Positions 1-13,336 of a stretch of 64,000 bases of DNA are shown in pieces; position 1 is the stretch's first letter; each line of letters starts with the position of its first letter. Source of the stretch: Ignelater luminosus (taxonomy: Eukaryota > Arthropoda > Insecta > Coleoptera > Elateridae); the NCBI GenBank assembly GCA_011009095.1, contig VTPC01091067.1:81793-145792 (forward strand). The letters run 5' to 3'. The position numbers were made by a program, and so were the translations under genes. The notes below the pieces were generated by a model that worked only from the letters and a program-made list of their open reading frames with translations, had not been told where the DNA came from and made no database searches.

Positions 1-34
1 GGTTATAATGTCATTAATTTTTAAATTTGAAGTT

Positions 35-1240
35 CTACATTTCACACAAATATTGATTAAGAGATCTATTGTTATATTCCTTGACAATCTTCACCAAGCG
101 ATCTTGTTTTTTTGTCTATACACTAATGTCAGCTGCGTCGGTTCTTCTCCAGCTAGTGCTCTTTTAATGGGGGCTTCTGTTTTCGCTGGTTCGAGCTGCA
201 AACCATGAATAAATTTCTAAATTTAAGGATGTTCACTAGTTCAGAAGACTTGAGAAACCTTCCAAGGAATTGTTAGTTCGTGGAAGCCCTCCGATAGTTG
301 TATCATACACGTTCCACATCGTGTAAGGAAATCTTGACCGTTTTTGATTGCCATTTCTCGGCGGACGTCCAATCTAAGCATCTTCGAAATAATTTATAAA
401 ATCTTCCAACTCTTCGCTTTTGAAGAAATCCGCATTTGTTACTTCTCCGAAACACATTACAACATCTTCGGTTGGAACAAATGCTAGAATCTGGAGTTTG
501 GGATCTTCCGCATAACGATGAGATAAATAAAATTCTTGTATTTTTCGCCAAAGACACTGATCAAAATGAAAAAAGCAGCCATGGTTTTCTATTTACGGGA
601 AGTGCTTCTTATATGCCTTCACTTGTGCATTTTCATAGTGGGTCATTATCGATTTTGGGTTTAAATTCATTCTGTGCGACTTAACTGTCGTCAGTACTGG
701 CGAATAATTTTCTTTGGACTTTGCCAGCAATAATGTAAATACGGCAGATATCACCCATCCACTTGGAATTCAATGAATCATGTATAATTGTGTAAATAGT
801 GGAGGTAGGGACTTAAAAGTTCCATCACCAAACCAATGCTCACAATTTGATAAAAGTTCTTCTCTGTTGCAGATATAATAATTCGTTCCTCATTATTATC
901 TCCAGCGTCTAATAGAAATTTGCTTTCTCCGGCCATTTGATATTTCTGCGGCATTATTATTTCTGCTCGCGTTCTTGGATTTGATAGATAGCCTTGCGCT
1001 ACCACTCGTGCTGGTTGTATGGTTCTTTCTAACGATGCCCTGCTTCGGTAATGCAAAATTTGCAGCTGCCGATGTGTGAGCCATTTCTTCAGCTACAATT
1101 TGTTGCAGCTCTGCTTGGCTATGCATGGCTTTGGACTTTATGTTAGCTTTGGCTTCGCTGACAATTGCATCAACCGCGCTTGGAACGTGGTTGTGATCCT
1201 GTACAAACTGTCACTACTCCATCTTCTTTATGTGTCGGGA
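35..1240 (-). pseudogene. Decayed MULE-type transposase (FLYWCH/MULE family)
   Basis: Read from 1240 down to 35, three-frame translation gives in order: a VQDHNHVPSA stretch like the end of a FLYWCH-type zinc finger, KSKAMHSQAELQQIV, the block GDGTFKSLPPLFTQLY (first catalytic Asp region of MULEs), IMTHYENA, CFFHFDQCLWRKIQ, LSHRYAEDPKLQILAFVP, NYFEDA.IGRPPRNGN, RFPYTMWNVY, GLPRTNNSLEG and a C-terminal RLVKIVKEYNNRSLNQYL ending at a stop near 35. This order is that of eukaryotic MULE transposases. It is dead: several frameshifts and in-frame stops (for example TAG after NYFEDA). The second catalytic Asp, normally in M(T)D.E.A, is His here. Terminal repeats are not visible because the element meets the window edge. 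Confidence 0.82.
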
Positions 1241-4200
1241 TATTTTCAGTGAGGTGTACTTCATGTGGCTGTAAGCTTGTACTAACAGGTACTTAAACCT
1301 GCCTGACATGTGAAATGAAACTGTCAGAACTTATGATATAGAAATCAAATTTCTGAATAAAATATTAGTCTGGAAATAGTTTCAGAAGAAATAGATCTGC
1401 AAAGAAGCACAAGCTTGACCAAAGTGAAAAGTGAGAAGACTCAAGAAGAAAAAAACCCTTCGAGTTAGTGAGTTAAGTGATTAAAAATTAAAGACTAGTT
1501 GTAATGTTACCAAACGTGTTAATGAATAAAAACAATGTAGAAATCTTTAACAATGTCTGTATACTACCTACGAGGATAGCTACCGCCTAGAAGACTGTAA
1601 AGAGATACTGGAATATAGGAATTTGTCCATCTAATCCAGTTGTTTCCCCTTATGATGTTCAATTCCTTAACGTTAATTCCTTGTACCATTATTAACTATA
1701 AGCTGAGAAAAGACCGAGGAAACATCAAAACACGGTCCCAGTCTCCTGACAGTCATCTAAGACTCAAAACAGGATTTTCTACACCAAAACAATGTTCATC
1801 TGAAAGAAAATGTATCCAGAAGCAGCATTCGATATGATAGTGATATACACTAAATAAAGAGATTTTGCGAGAAATCTAAGAACAAAAGTTCTGGAAAAAA
1901 ACTTTTTCTGGTTGAATACCAAAAAAAATGTATGTATGTATATTTAACAATATTATTACCGTGGGGTTGTCAACAGTTTCAATTATACAATTTGACGTTC
2001 AAACACGCAAATCTATCTTTGAAACGTACATGTAACCTCATAATGCTTAATAAACAGTTAATTAGGGTAGTAAAATGTTATAAACACAAATAACTCCCTG
2101 TTTATTACTCTCTTACATGAAATTCAAACATTTACATATGTCAATAATAAAATAATGAGATATTGCACGTGCACAATTTTGTATAACATCAATATTTATG
2201 TTTGTATGGAAATATTGCTATACATTTTTCCTAGTAAATATCAGATTAGTTACAGTTTGCAAATTTGCTTTGAATTGAATTATTGAATAACAAACTATGA
2301 TATGGAGTTATAAAATATTAACAACAATGATAGTATCGATCGACTTTTTATTGAGTTTCCTCGGTTCCTCATTTATTAGTACATTAATAAATATTTACTT
2401 TGTTAAAATCGAACTTGTTAAAACGATAAATAGGAACGGTTTCAGCTAAACCCCAAGAAGGGTAGGTATGGAAACTTCAAACACACCTCGTTTTGTTCAC
2501 CCTGACCCAGTTTTATTGGTTAAACGGTCGCTTAGAATAGCCTCTTTGTTCTAATTATAATGCAATTACAACATGACCTTTATTTTTCTTTTTGTTGCAG
2601 TAAAACGGTTTCTATTCATATGCAAATATTATTGAAGTTAAAGAGAACAGTGGTTTTTGGAGAACATACTTTAACTATTTATTAACTTCATTTACTACAC
2701 AATTCTACCACCACTTGTATTAACGAGCTCATGATGGCTAAATTAAATCACGCACCCCTCTAATGGCATAAATTTACAAAATTACATAAAGTTTAACCCG
2801 TCATTGTTACCTTTCAGATTAAACTGAATACTGCCAAACTGTATATATTAACCCTGGCAATGTCACATTTAAATTTCATTGCTGACCATAATTTAAATAC
2901 GGATAAACTGAATATTTGGTTTTCATAATTTAATTTCCATCAAGAAATTAAATTCATTTCGCGCACTCTGTTTTATTATCGCGCTAACCAGCACTATACA
3001 AGTAAATCAAGGATTTACATGCAATCACGCAGCTTCACATCTAATTCGACATGGATTGAATATTGAATATGTGGTCACTAGAATTGACATCCTCTTGTCC
3101 CTCATCACATGAAGCATAAACCACAATTGTTGTGGATTAGCTTTTCATAATTCTTCTCTCGGGTCGTGTAAGTACGGATTTATTTAAGCTTCCATGAAAT
3201 GTTAAAAGCAAAATCCGAAACATCTCTCTGTTTAGCATTATGTACAATTGTTCAAAAAAATTTTTATGGCAGAGGTTTGTAATTTTCTTTACTGAGGAAT
3301 GACTCAGCGGTTTAAGTGCTGGCTCCGCATTTGACAGGATTGCCTGCTCTGATTTCAGCATTTTAGGTGGTTTTCGTGGGTCATGCACTAAAGTAAAATA
3401 AATTTAACCTTTTAACCCACTCTTTATATTGTGCAAGCTTTTTTTTTTCATTTTTAAGTATTTTTATTATTATGTTGAACAAACACAGAAGTAGGTATAA
3501 TAGAGCTGCGTCTTTATTTTTCAGAATGGCAAAGAATCACAAATCTAAAAGATAGAGATAGGTCAGAAGCAAACTTTCATTAGGAAGAGGCAGCTTAATC
3601 TACAAGAAATTATCGTTGCGCCCACACAAGTAGTGTTTACTAAATTTTTATTTTTACTAACAAACATTCATGTAGATAAATCCTCGAAAGTCTAAACCCA
3701 CATCTTTTAGTCTTGAAAAAGTGTTCGCTCATAAAGTTTTCTTGTTTATTTGTCAGTTCTGCTTAAGGTATGACCGAGAAGATGTGATAGTGGTACATTA
3801 ATTTCTTGTAAGTAAAAGAACAATTTTAAAGATTACCTAAATGTTTAATCCATGAATAATAAAAACGTCCTAGGCAACAAAGTTGATGATAATATTTATG
3901 ATCGCTTTGTAAAAAATTATATTTTATACAGAATGTGGACAAATTCACATACACCTATTTATATTTTCAACAAGTAATGCTAGTGGTTTGTGAAATAGAC
4001 GTCGACATTTTATTACCCTTCAAAAGACACGTCATAAATTTGTATGAACGCGAAGGGTGTATGTGTAACAACCAAAGTTGAACCTTTTCGTGTCACTATA
4101 GAGATCATTTTTGTAGTTTACTTTGCAAAAATATTTAAGATGCATTCACTTGCTTTTTTATCGAATTAAATAGTAAATAATAATAATAAAAAACACAGAT

Positions 4201-7200
4201 AAAGACAAAAAAAAGCTTGTGAAAGAAAAGCAATATGATTGATTTTGCTTTCTTATCGATAGTTTTGTCTCAGAAAACACATAATTGTTAAATGGGACAT
4301 TCCTTTTCAAGTGATACAATATTGAATTTTGATTTAACTCAGTATTTTTAGCATACTATTGCAGCTGATAATAAATTATAAATTTCAAGTTTATTTATTT
4401 TAATCGGTCATTTACTGAGTTTTACCGTTTTCAAGAATGTGCGTCTATACGAAAACCGACATAATATTTCAAGTTAGAGTTAAGATATCGTTTTATCGGA
4501 AATTTGATAGACTTTTATATGATATATCGTATGACCATACCTTTTCAACTTCAACTTCAGAAGAATTAACTTCGTTTTTAGAAAAAGTAATTTCTAGATC
4601 TGTTAATGTTTTCTCAGATTAAAATTACATTTTCTAAAATACTAGAATTTACGTTTCCCGAATTTAAAGTTACCTTTTTTGAAATCTAATTTACATTTTC
4701 CACAAACGAAGTTACTTTTTCTGAAATTAGGATTGAAAAGTTATAGATGTGTAGTATTTTTGATATCAAGCTCAAGAACTCAATATTTTGAAAAGCAATT
4801 TCAAAAAAATATGATTTAAGATTTTCAAAAAAACCATGTACATTCCTTCAGGTCTTCAATAAGTGTATATTGTTATGATATGGAGAGCTCTTTTTCTCAG
4901 GGTCCTTATTTTTCTTCGTTTGGTTCTTCGTTGTCTTCGTTTGTTGGCCGTTTCACCACCTCTTTCTCAATTTTTGTTCTTTGTGTCGGTTTTATAGTGG
5001 TGTATTCTGGTAGTTTTTTAAAATTTTTTCTAGGATGTGCTTGTCTTTGTTCCATTTCCATATTTGCACTTGTATAGTAATCTTTTAGTATCCGGTTTGA
5101 ACTTGGTTGCCCTTGCTTATTTCTTCTTTTACTCTATTTCGGATTTCGCTGTAGTTTCGTTATTTTTTGACGGATTTATACGATTTAAAAACTATATAAA
5201 ATTATCTTGAGATATCTACAATTCCAGCTAAATCGTTTTTAAAATAAACTAATAGTTTCAACGAAACGATAGTTAGGTGTTTCTTTTTCAAATTATTTGA
5301 CTTAATTAAATGAAAGCCTTCCTTTGTTAAAATAAAGAAATACAAATAATGGTAACACAATAACACAAATAAAAAAACAAAAAAAAGGATAGGAAACCTA
5401 TAAGTTTTAACAAATGGCTCGCCAGCGGTTTTGACTACTTTTTGCTCTCTGCTTACGTTTCCATCCACTAGGGTAAGCCTTTTTATTCAGGTTTTCTTAG
5501 AAATGCTCAATAGATCAGAATTAGGAATATTTTAATATATGGTAGGTCTATCAAGCTCATATAATGAACTGAATTTTGTAGAAAGAGTTTGACTAATTAA
5601 TTTTCTTATTACTGCTTTGTTTCTAAGTACAATTTGGAACAAGTTTTGGGCAAAATAATAACACTTTTTCTATCTTTATGTTACGTAATGTTTGTCGGTA
5701 TTAACTCTTAGCCCCAGTTCAGCTATATTCTTTGTGCGATGTCAGGTGCGTTTTTGAAACTATCTTCTTTGTTTTCTGTTTAGATCTTTTCTTTTACCTT
5801 CCCAAACAAGCAAGCAATTTACTGAAGGCTGTTTTTATTGAGATTTTCCATTGCACTGGATGTAGCAATTTAAAGACGAAGGACACCATAGTTGAGTGTA
5901 ACAAACAATAAAAAAATTTCTACATTTTAGATACTCGTAAACAATTTTGAGATCTGTAAAGTTTGTGCCGATGTTTTGTTCCCACACCCTTATACAACAA
6001 GCAACCGCATTAATGATCTACAATAATTGAGAGTATTTTTACTAATAAAAAAAATTACATTATAGCTGCGTCATACCCTCTGCTTTGTCTAATGATTTTA
6101 TTCAAGAAGTAAGCATAAAGATCGGATGTAATAAGTTCTAAAATGATTGTAGAATAACCACTAACCGAGTTATTAGCAGACATGGAGATTGTGCGTACGG
6201 AAACAGGATTAGTACTGTTCACTAAATCTGATAAATTACTCGGTAATTTACTGTAACCTCGCGTTGCGGTCACCGCAAATTTAATGACACTTCCTACATG
6301 TAAATATGTACCTTGAAATGTAAGAAACCGACTTCAACGGAATTAGCTTTCTTTTTTATTATCAAACTAACACTTTTAATATTCTGATGTCCGACCCTGT
6401 TACTGCTGGCTAAATGTCTATTATGTCTGGTTCTGAACAGGAAACAAATAAATACTTTAAAAGAACAATTGCTTCATGAAGAATGGCTGTACACAATTCA
6501 TAGTAAACACTCTATTCCTGAAGTGTGTTGCCATAACTTTTAGTCTAACAATAATAAAAATAACAGAAACATAAAAAAGGAAAGAAAACTGTTACGTTTC
6601 TTTGGAAACTCCCCGGTATATTTATTGAAATTTATTTCCATTTATTAAAGTATGAAATTTTATTGTGTTTTGTATGCACATTTGTGAGGCCTGAGTGATA
6701 TGCGGCGATAGCGTCGTCACTGTATGTGTGATTTTCGTGGTGAACGGCTATCTGGCCACGATTCATTTCGAATTCTTTCATCGCGAAAATATTAATTGGA
6801 AGTTATCTTGCATTTTGAGCTTTGGTCTTTCTCTTCGTTGAGTGCTTCCGAGTTCCATTCGTTCTTTTGGGATTTAAAAATACAGATTTCAGGTATGTGC
6901 TTCCTAGCGTTGTCAATAAAATCTTCAAATATGTTCTTTCTTTCTTAGGAAGGCTCCCTCATTACTTGCTGCACGAATTCTATAAGCTCCCCTACATCTT
7001 GGTAACTGAGGAATTTTTGTAATCACAGGACCTTTTTTTATAGCGAGGATGTTTTGTTAAAGGGCTTTTTTTCTTTTTTTCCGTTTTCTTTTTTTGTCTG
7101 GTCTTCTCCTTCGCTTCTTTCTCGATCTCCCTATTCGTTCCCCATCTGTTGGATCTCCCCGTTCGTCGGCGTTGGAGACCTACGATTCCGCATTTCGGGC

Positions 7201-7750
7201 CCCGACCGTCATCCGGAAGACTAGTGGTGACTGCCGTCTACTGGGCATATATATAATTTTATTTTCCTTAATTAAGTTCTTTCCTTTCCTACATCCCTCA
7301 TAACACAAGTCCTTCATTCCTGTAATATTAATTGTTTATTTTGTGAATTGATTCAGTTAAAAGAACATAAACCCATTACTTTTCTTTGCATTTATAAATA
7401 GTTCTGAAAAGTTTATTGTTCAATTTGTACGATCCAAGGTTAGCTAACCTGATTCAACCAATACATTCTAGGGAAAAACCTCAAAGGAATCATAAAAAGG
7501 TGGTGTATATTAAATATATAGAGAAGTATTTTAACATTTTTATTATCTATTCATTATTGTAATTCTTAATTAATAATTGTTATTAATAAAGCAGCTAAAA
7601 TATTAAGTAAAGTAAGTGTCCGTCATTCAGCAGAACCCACCCCCCTTAACCGGGCGAATGAACGCCCCAAATGTAATAGTTTTTTTGTTATAAATTTATT
7701 ATAACGGGTGTTCCCCGCTATAAAACAGAAATTGAATACCTAATTCAAGA
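1241..7750. other. AT-rich intergenic DNA, no gene recognised
   Basis: Short open frames here (for example 3137-3388 minus, 6055-6273 minus, 6822-7303 plus) show no conserved motif or splice structure. 4555-4735 holds loose, diverged repeats of a unit like TTACxTTTTCTxAAAT. 7040-7300 is pyrimidine-rich and locally more GC-rich than its surroundings, but gives no recognisable protein or LTR. Confidence 0.4.
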
Positions 7751-7751
7751 C

Positions 7752-8205
7752 CAGAGATGGGCAAGACATCTTAGTGAAGAGCTTGCAAAAGTGCTTCAAG
7801 CACTTTCAGTAATTCAAAATAAGAGATCGACGCATGAGTGCTTTTTGGCTCACGATCACGCATGTACCTTTTTCTGGTTACCCACCCATTCACCCACTCA
7901 TGTTGGCATATGAGATCATGATTTTCGTGTGTCACGAGATTCTCATGAGTCAAGAAATGTCCGAATCGCACAAGTCACAAAATTTTCTAGTTACGAGATT
8001 TCCTTGAATCACAAGACTCCCATAAGTGCTTTAATTTTCAAGTATTTGGTAATTGGTGCTTTAAGTTCTTCATGACTGTACTGGGTAATAGAAGCATTTC
8101 TTTAAATGTAAATATTTGGTATTTAGTAATTCTAAACACTTCAGCTTAGTGCTTGATGCCTGAGCACTTTCCATTAGTAGGTACTTTGCTCAGCTTTGCT
8201 CTAGA
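7752..8205. repeat. Possible hAT-derived MITE
   Basis: The left edge reads CAGAGATGGGCAAGAC, a start seen in many hAT-family non-autonomous elements. The right edge, read in reverse, is CTAGAGCAAAGCTGAGCAAAG, only loosely matching. Inside are repeated short units (AAGTGCTT, CACGAGATT, TCATGAGTC). Termini and target duplication are not convincing, so this is tentative. Confidence 0.3.
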
Positions 8206-8699
8206 CTTATAAAAGCAAAATACAAGCCGAAACGCTGCTTTATGAAGCTTGAAAGATGATAATTACGTCTTATGCTCTTGTACTGATAATTTAAAAAAAG
8301 TTTAAAAAGGTTTCCAATATAACACTCAAATCACTCGGTGAAACTGCTTTATAAAAGAACAAGTTCGATAACTACTTTCCATATCCTATTTTAATATTAT
8401 CAAATATAGCATGTAAACTCTTCAGTTTTAATCAGGTCAACCACAAGAGCTGTTTTCAACTTATTAATGACGTTTTGAGCGAAATTAATGACAAAGAAAA
8501 CCAGTCATAGAAATTTTTATGGATTTATGTGACATGTGCTGTATAGTATATCTTTCTTAGTAAACGTAAAAAGATGGGAATCAAATCAGAGGCATAGCTT
8601 TAAAACTGTTATAAGGTGATTTAAGTAATAGCAGCAACATGTACAAATAACAGATAATAAAACAGAAAGATAGGATACTCCTAACGACAAGCACTATAG

Positions 8700-8945
8700 A
8701 ACGAAGAATACTGCAAGGGTCAATTTTAGGCCCTCTGCTCTTTCTTGTAATGCAAGCAATCTTAAAATTATAAAAACATGTAATTATTAAAACCAAGAAA
8801 AACGAAGACAATGAATTACGTATAACTTTAAATAATATAAAAGGTATTTCTAAAAACTTCCTTCAAATCTTACATATGGAGCAATGTCGTTCAGATCAGT
8901 TAATAAAGCCAACTTCTTAGGAATAGAAATCGACTGTTAATTAAA
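8700..8945 (+). pseudogene. LINE reverse-transcriptase fragment
   Basis: Plus-strand translation gives LQGSILGPLLFL, the conserved RT block that precedes the YADD box in Jockey/CR1-like non-LTR retrotransposons. About 200 bp later comes SVNKANFLGIEIDC, which matches the FLGI.ID block found after YADD. The intervening YADD segment is deleted or scrambled and there are stops. This is a short dead relic; no terminal structure remains. Confidence 0.6.
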
Positions 8946-10415
8946 CTAGACAATTCACATCAATTACTTAGCCACAAAAAAACTACCTTTGCTCCGCATT
9001 AGGAATATTAACTTCTGAGACTACTACAGTTCTCTGATTATTACTTTCATTTATTGTGTTATTTTGTGGTTAAATCATTAAATTTAGAGAAATAGATTTT
9101 CATTATATGTTAAACGAGACATGATTTCAAAATAAAATCTTAGTCATTGGATACTGTAAAAGTTTGGAAGTATTAACTTTTCCTGGGAAAACCTGTTGAC
9201 TTTTGGACCGTGGTTGTATAAGGCGTTTTTGATTGTACTGATGTCTCTACCATTTGTTGCAATGACTTATACTTAATCCTCTAATACCCTATATAATATT
9301 TTGAGTTATTTTGCTATAATTAATGTATTTGTTAAACATCCATAAGATGTCCAAATAAGAATGTCCATAATATGTGCACAAAATCTTGTAATAGAGTGCA
9401 TAGGTATGCATTGTTGAGCAACCATTAAGATGGCTCCTAGATATACCTTATTTTGTGTTTGGATACTCGAATGAATTAAAAATGAACTTCCATTATCAGG
9501 TTCTCTGTCTATGGACATCTGAGCGAATCTGTACCAAATTAAACGTCGTTGCTATACACTGTACCCCTAAAGTCATGCATAAATCCATTATTTCAATAAG
9601 CAATAATAGAAATGTATACCAAATAATCAAGGTATTATTAAAGATGAGAAACCTAATTTTGATATTGGCGACGTTGTCAAGTCTGCAATCTTTTTTGTGG
9701 AGACATCTAAGATGACTTTTTAAAATGGAGCACTATGTATTGTGTAACGTAACCTTGCGTTACGGTATATAAATTTACTCTAGTGTAACTAAGACGCTAC
9801 TGGTCTTAGGCTAGCTAAACTGCGCGAGTGGCCTTGGGTGAGGATAATGAGATTATACATACCTACAATAAAACACAGTAATTGTAATTAATACCTATAT
9901 TGAAAAAACAACGAACAAGGACGCCAGTTTTCCCAAGAGAAAAACATATCAATACAGGAAAAAATTTTTCAACAATTCAAGGAACAATTTACTAATAAAT
10001 AAAGTAATCAGCAGACATACAATAAGAAAATTTAAATTACCCAATACAACAATGTATTTAGAGTTCAAGGCCCAATTTATCAAAATAATGAATATAAGAA
10101 AAGGTTAATTTAAACCTCCAATAAATGTCCTTTGAAATACGTTAATCTTATCACTTAAACCATTCGTAAGAACATACAATGAAAATATTAACACTCTCAA
10201 TCTAAAGTAGCATATAAATTACTAAATAGCAAAACTTTATAATTATACTAATTTTTAAACACGAAATTTTGAAAAAACACCAATAAGCTTAAGAAACGAA
10301 TAATAGAGGATAATTAAAAAACAAACTTACCACGATATCCAGAATTCCAAAAATGGAATCAGAGAAAAAAAACTGCAACAAACGACACACAAAAAAACAA
10401 AAAAAAATCCCCTTA

Positions 10416-10810
10416 GGGGCCGTCCTTAAATTACGTAACGCAAAATTGAACGATTTTTATACCCCCCTCGCCCTTGTAACGCAACCGTAACTCAAGTTCG
10501 AACCCCTTTGAATATTACATAACGCAATTCTATAACCCCCCCCCCCCTACATTTAATATGAAGATGTTCTAACTTTTTATTGAAAAAGATTTTATTAGAA
10601 GAGAATGCATCGAAGTGGGGTGCGTGCAACCGTTGTGGTCTACACACAGACTGTTTGAGTTCAGACAAGTAAAATATGAGTTTAAATAATATTTTATCAG
10701 TAACATTTTATCGTTACGTAACGTTACTCTTGATTCCCCACCCCCATTGGTAACGCTGCGTAACGCAACTCTGAACCCCCCCTTTGAAGCGTTCATTTAA
10801 GGACAGCTCC
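10416..10810. mobile_element. MITE flanked by TTA, PIF/Harbinger-like
   Basis: The ends are inverted: left GGGGCCGTCCTTAAATTACG, right (reverse complement) GGAGCTGTCCTTAAATGAAC. Both sides are flanked by TTA (10413-10415 and 10811-10813), a 3-bp target duplication of the type PIF/Harbinger elements make. The interior carries TACGTAACGC-like words on both strands and runs of C (10542-10551) but no coding capacity. About 395 bp, so non-autonomous. The superfamily call rests on the 3-bp duplication only. Confidence 0.6.
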
Positions 10811-12619
10811 TTAACCCACGCTTCCTAAGTTGTCTAGTTTTCTTTCATTTCAAAAGAAAAAAATTTAGTCAATAGGAAAATTTAAATATCTAATCAGTTA
10901 AACAAATGACAACTTTGTCAAAATTCATTTGGCTGAAATAACAATTAATCTAAACAGCAATTTTAAAAAATAGAATAAATTTAAAAGATCTTAAACAAAA
11001 TTGTTAGAAATTTAAATATTTAACCACTAGCAGGTGTCCCAGATGCACAGACAGTACGCCGGCAATAACATTCAGAACCAAGCAGAGATATCCATTTAAA
11101 CAAAAAACTGCGTCGAACGATCTGATCGAGAGTTGAACGAAATCTTCGAGGGTCGTCACCTTCTACAGTAACAAATTAAAGTGGAGCCAAAAAACTCCAA
11201 GTGACTCAAGATTTCAGGGACGGAAACAAGCTAAATAAAATCAAACATCTCGTATGAGATCTAGAAAAGCAAAAACACAATCGGCTTACCCTCGCTGAGC
11301 CGAGGCTTGTCACAAACACAGAAACATATGCCGACCATTACAAATCACCAAGACGCAACGCATCCTAGCATTGGGTGAAATTTCCACATCTGGAACGAGC
11401 TCCCTCCTAAAAAGAATCTCGGTTTTCGGAAAATTTCAAAATTTAACAAAACACGATTGGAGGTGTAATTTCTGATAACACACACTGTGATCAAGTAGTA
11501 AAAGATTCAATTATGAATCGATAAAACACCATCTCTCATCAGGGCATAATTGTAAATTACAATTAGAGTAGAAATGAAACGGAATAAGCTATACGAATGA
11601 GGAGGTAAGAAATCCCAACTTAAATTCATTTTAGCTCTATCAAAACATGAGATCAACCACACTTGGGCTACCTTTAGAGAAATGAACAAGTAAGAATTAC
11701 ATAACCAAATTGGACCTTATCAAATATAAAACATAGGGAAAATTGCAAGAGTGAAGAAACTATTTTACTGTATGACATTTTATTTAAAAATTAATTCGCC
11801 ATTTGTAATTGCATGTTTTACAATTAATAATTTCTATTAATTAATTAATTTACTACATATCTAAATAACAAAACACTGGAAATACATTTAGAATCAGAAC
11901 AATAAAAAAATAGAAAAAACACAACACAATTCTAATACACACCTCTATAATAATAGTGAACATAGGAACACAAAAATTATTCTAAATATAGGAAATCAAC
12001 AACTTGCACATCCGTTTGAAAATTTACTTATTAGTTAAAATTATCATTTAAGATACAAACTTTTCTTGTTTTCTGTACTGAAAATTCTGAAATATATGTT
12101 TCAGATGATAAGGGTCTGTGATGGACCTCTCTACAGAAATTTTAGGGCTTGCTTAAATAAAAAGTTCGTTAACCCTAATTGATTTCAAGATGAGAAGAGC
12201 TAAAAAAATAATCAAACGGAATTTTAATCAGAATAGTATTTAAAACAAAAGCAAAAATTTTAAGGTTGTGACAGCCATATCTTTAAGAGGCGGGTGTTCA
12301 CAATGTTTCAGAATGCCAATTTGAGTATTGTAAATCAGGCCGTTTATCTATTAACTCAACTTGTAAAATCTTATTGATGCTTAATGTACTTCAAGGTTAT
12401 GATTTTATGACAGTTGACCACAGATTAAATAAAGGTCAGATATCTCATTCCCTATTCCACCAATGTTCCCATTTTTTGTCGCTGCACATTTACATTTGCA
12501 GCTCTGGGAGTTTGCCACGCCTACTCTTTTACGCGCGTTTTATGAAAAGTGCATAACACGCTGTGCTGCTTGCGCAGTACATGTCGAAATAGCAAGCTCT
12601 GGGAGTTGCTTTGAGAGAG

Positions 12620-12658
<39 letters not shown>

Positions 12659-13336
12659 AATAGAATCCACAAATTTGTCGACGTAAAATATTTAATTTGT
12701 GAGTTGACCTCACAGTGTTGCCTTTTTTTTGTAAATCTGTAATTTGATTACACTAAATAATTGTTTCATGAAAATTGCTATTTATTTATATTTATAAATT
12801 AAAGTTCAATGTTTTTATTTATAATCTTTGGTATTTTTCTTAATTGACATTAATAGATGCAAAATATAAGGAAGATTTGATCTCTTTTTAACAGAGCAAA
12901 ACTAATCGATACTAAATGTTTGTGCAGAATCTTTGATCATGCAATGGCGTCAAATACACTCAGGTACGGCAATTTTCAGAAAAAAAGGAAACAACACTTC
13001 CAACCTAACAAAATGAAAGTATGGCCTGTTATGTCTTATAGTTGATCTTTAAAATTAGGTAGTGTGCATTGAGCTGTAAAGCTGCAAACATTACTTTCTG
13101 TCTGCTATTCATAATTATGATGATAATAAACAATTCAATACTTAAATGCTAATGAGACAAAGATCACCTTGTTCAGATAAAAGTATGGCTGCAAGATTAA
13201 AAAAAACTTAATTATGTTATGCGTTTATTTAAATTAATTCTACATAAAATAAATTAATATTTATAAAAAAGTATCGCAGATAACAAAAGTAGTGAAAAAG
13301 TATATAAAAAATATTAATACTGTATAGCATCTTCGT
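10811..13336. other. Intergenic DNA downstream of the GCP5 gene
   Basis: No gene found. 11170-11390 may contain a very decayed LINE fragment (frame reading NKLNKIKHLV then TNTETYADHYKS) but I would not rely on it. AATAAA on the minus strand at 13229-13224, about 110 bp past the GCP5 stop, could be that gene's polyadenylation signal. Confidence 0.35.
12625..12657. repeat. (GA)n microsatellite
   Basis: An uninterrupted GA dinucleotide run of about 16 units, preceded by a short imperfect GAGAGACAGCGA stretch. The phrase AGCTCTGGGAGTT occurs both about 20 bp and about 120 bp upstream, so the run sits in a small repeated context. Confidence 0.95.

Noticed and set aside
4880..5077. Ser/Phe-rich plus-strand frame as a membrane protein
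   Set aside because: Low-complexity T-rich DNA gives such hydrophobic text by chance; no conserved motif and no gene context.
6700..7700. LTR retrotransposon terminal repeat
   Set aside because: Composition is suggestive but no second copy, primer-binding site or gag/pol text is present.
11170..11390. LINE ORF2 fragment
   Set aside because: Only a few weakly similar words; not enough to support a call.
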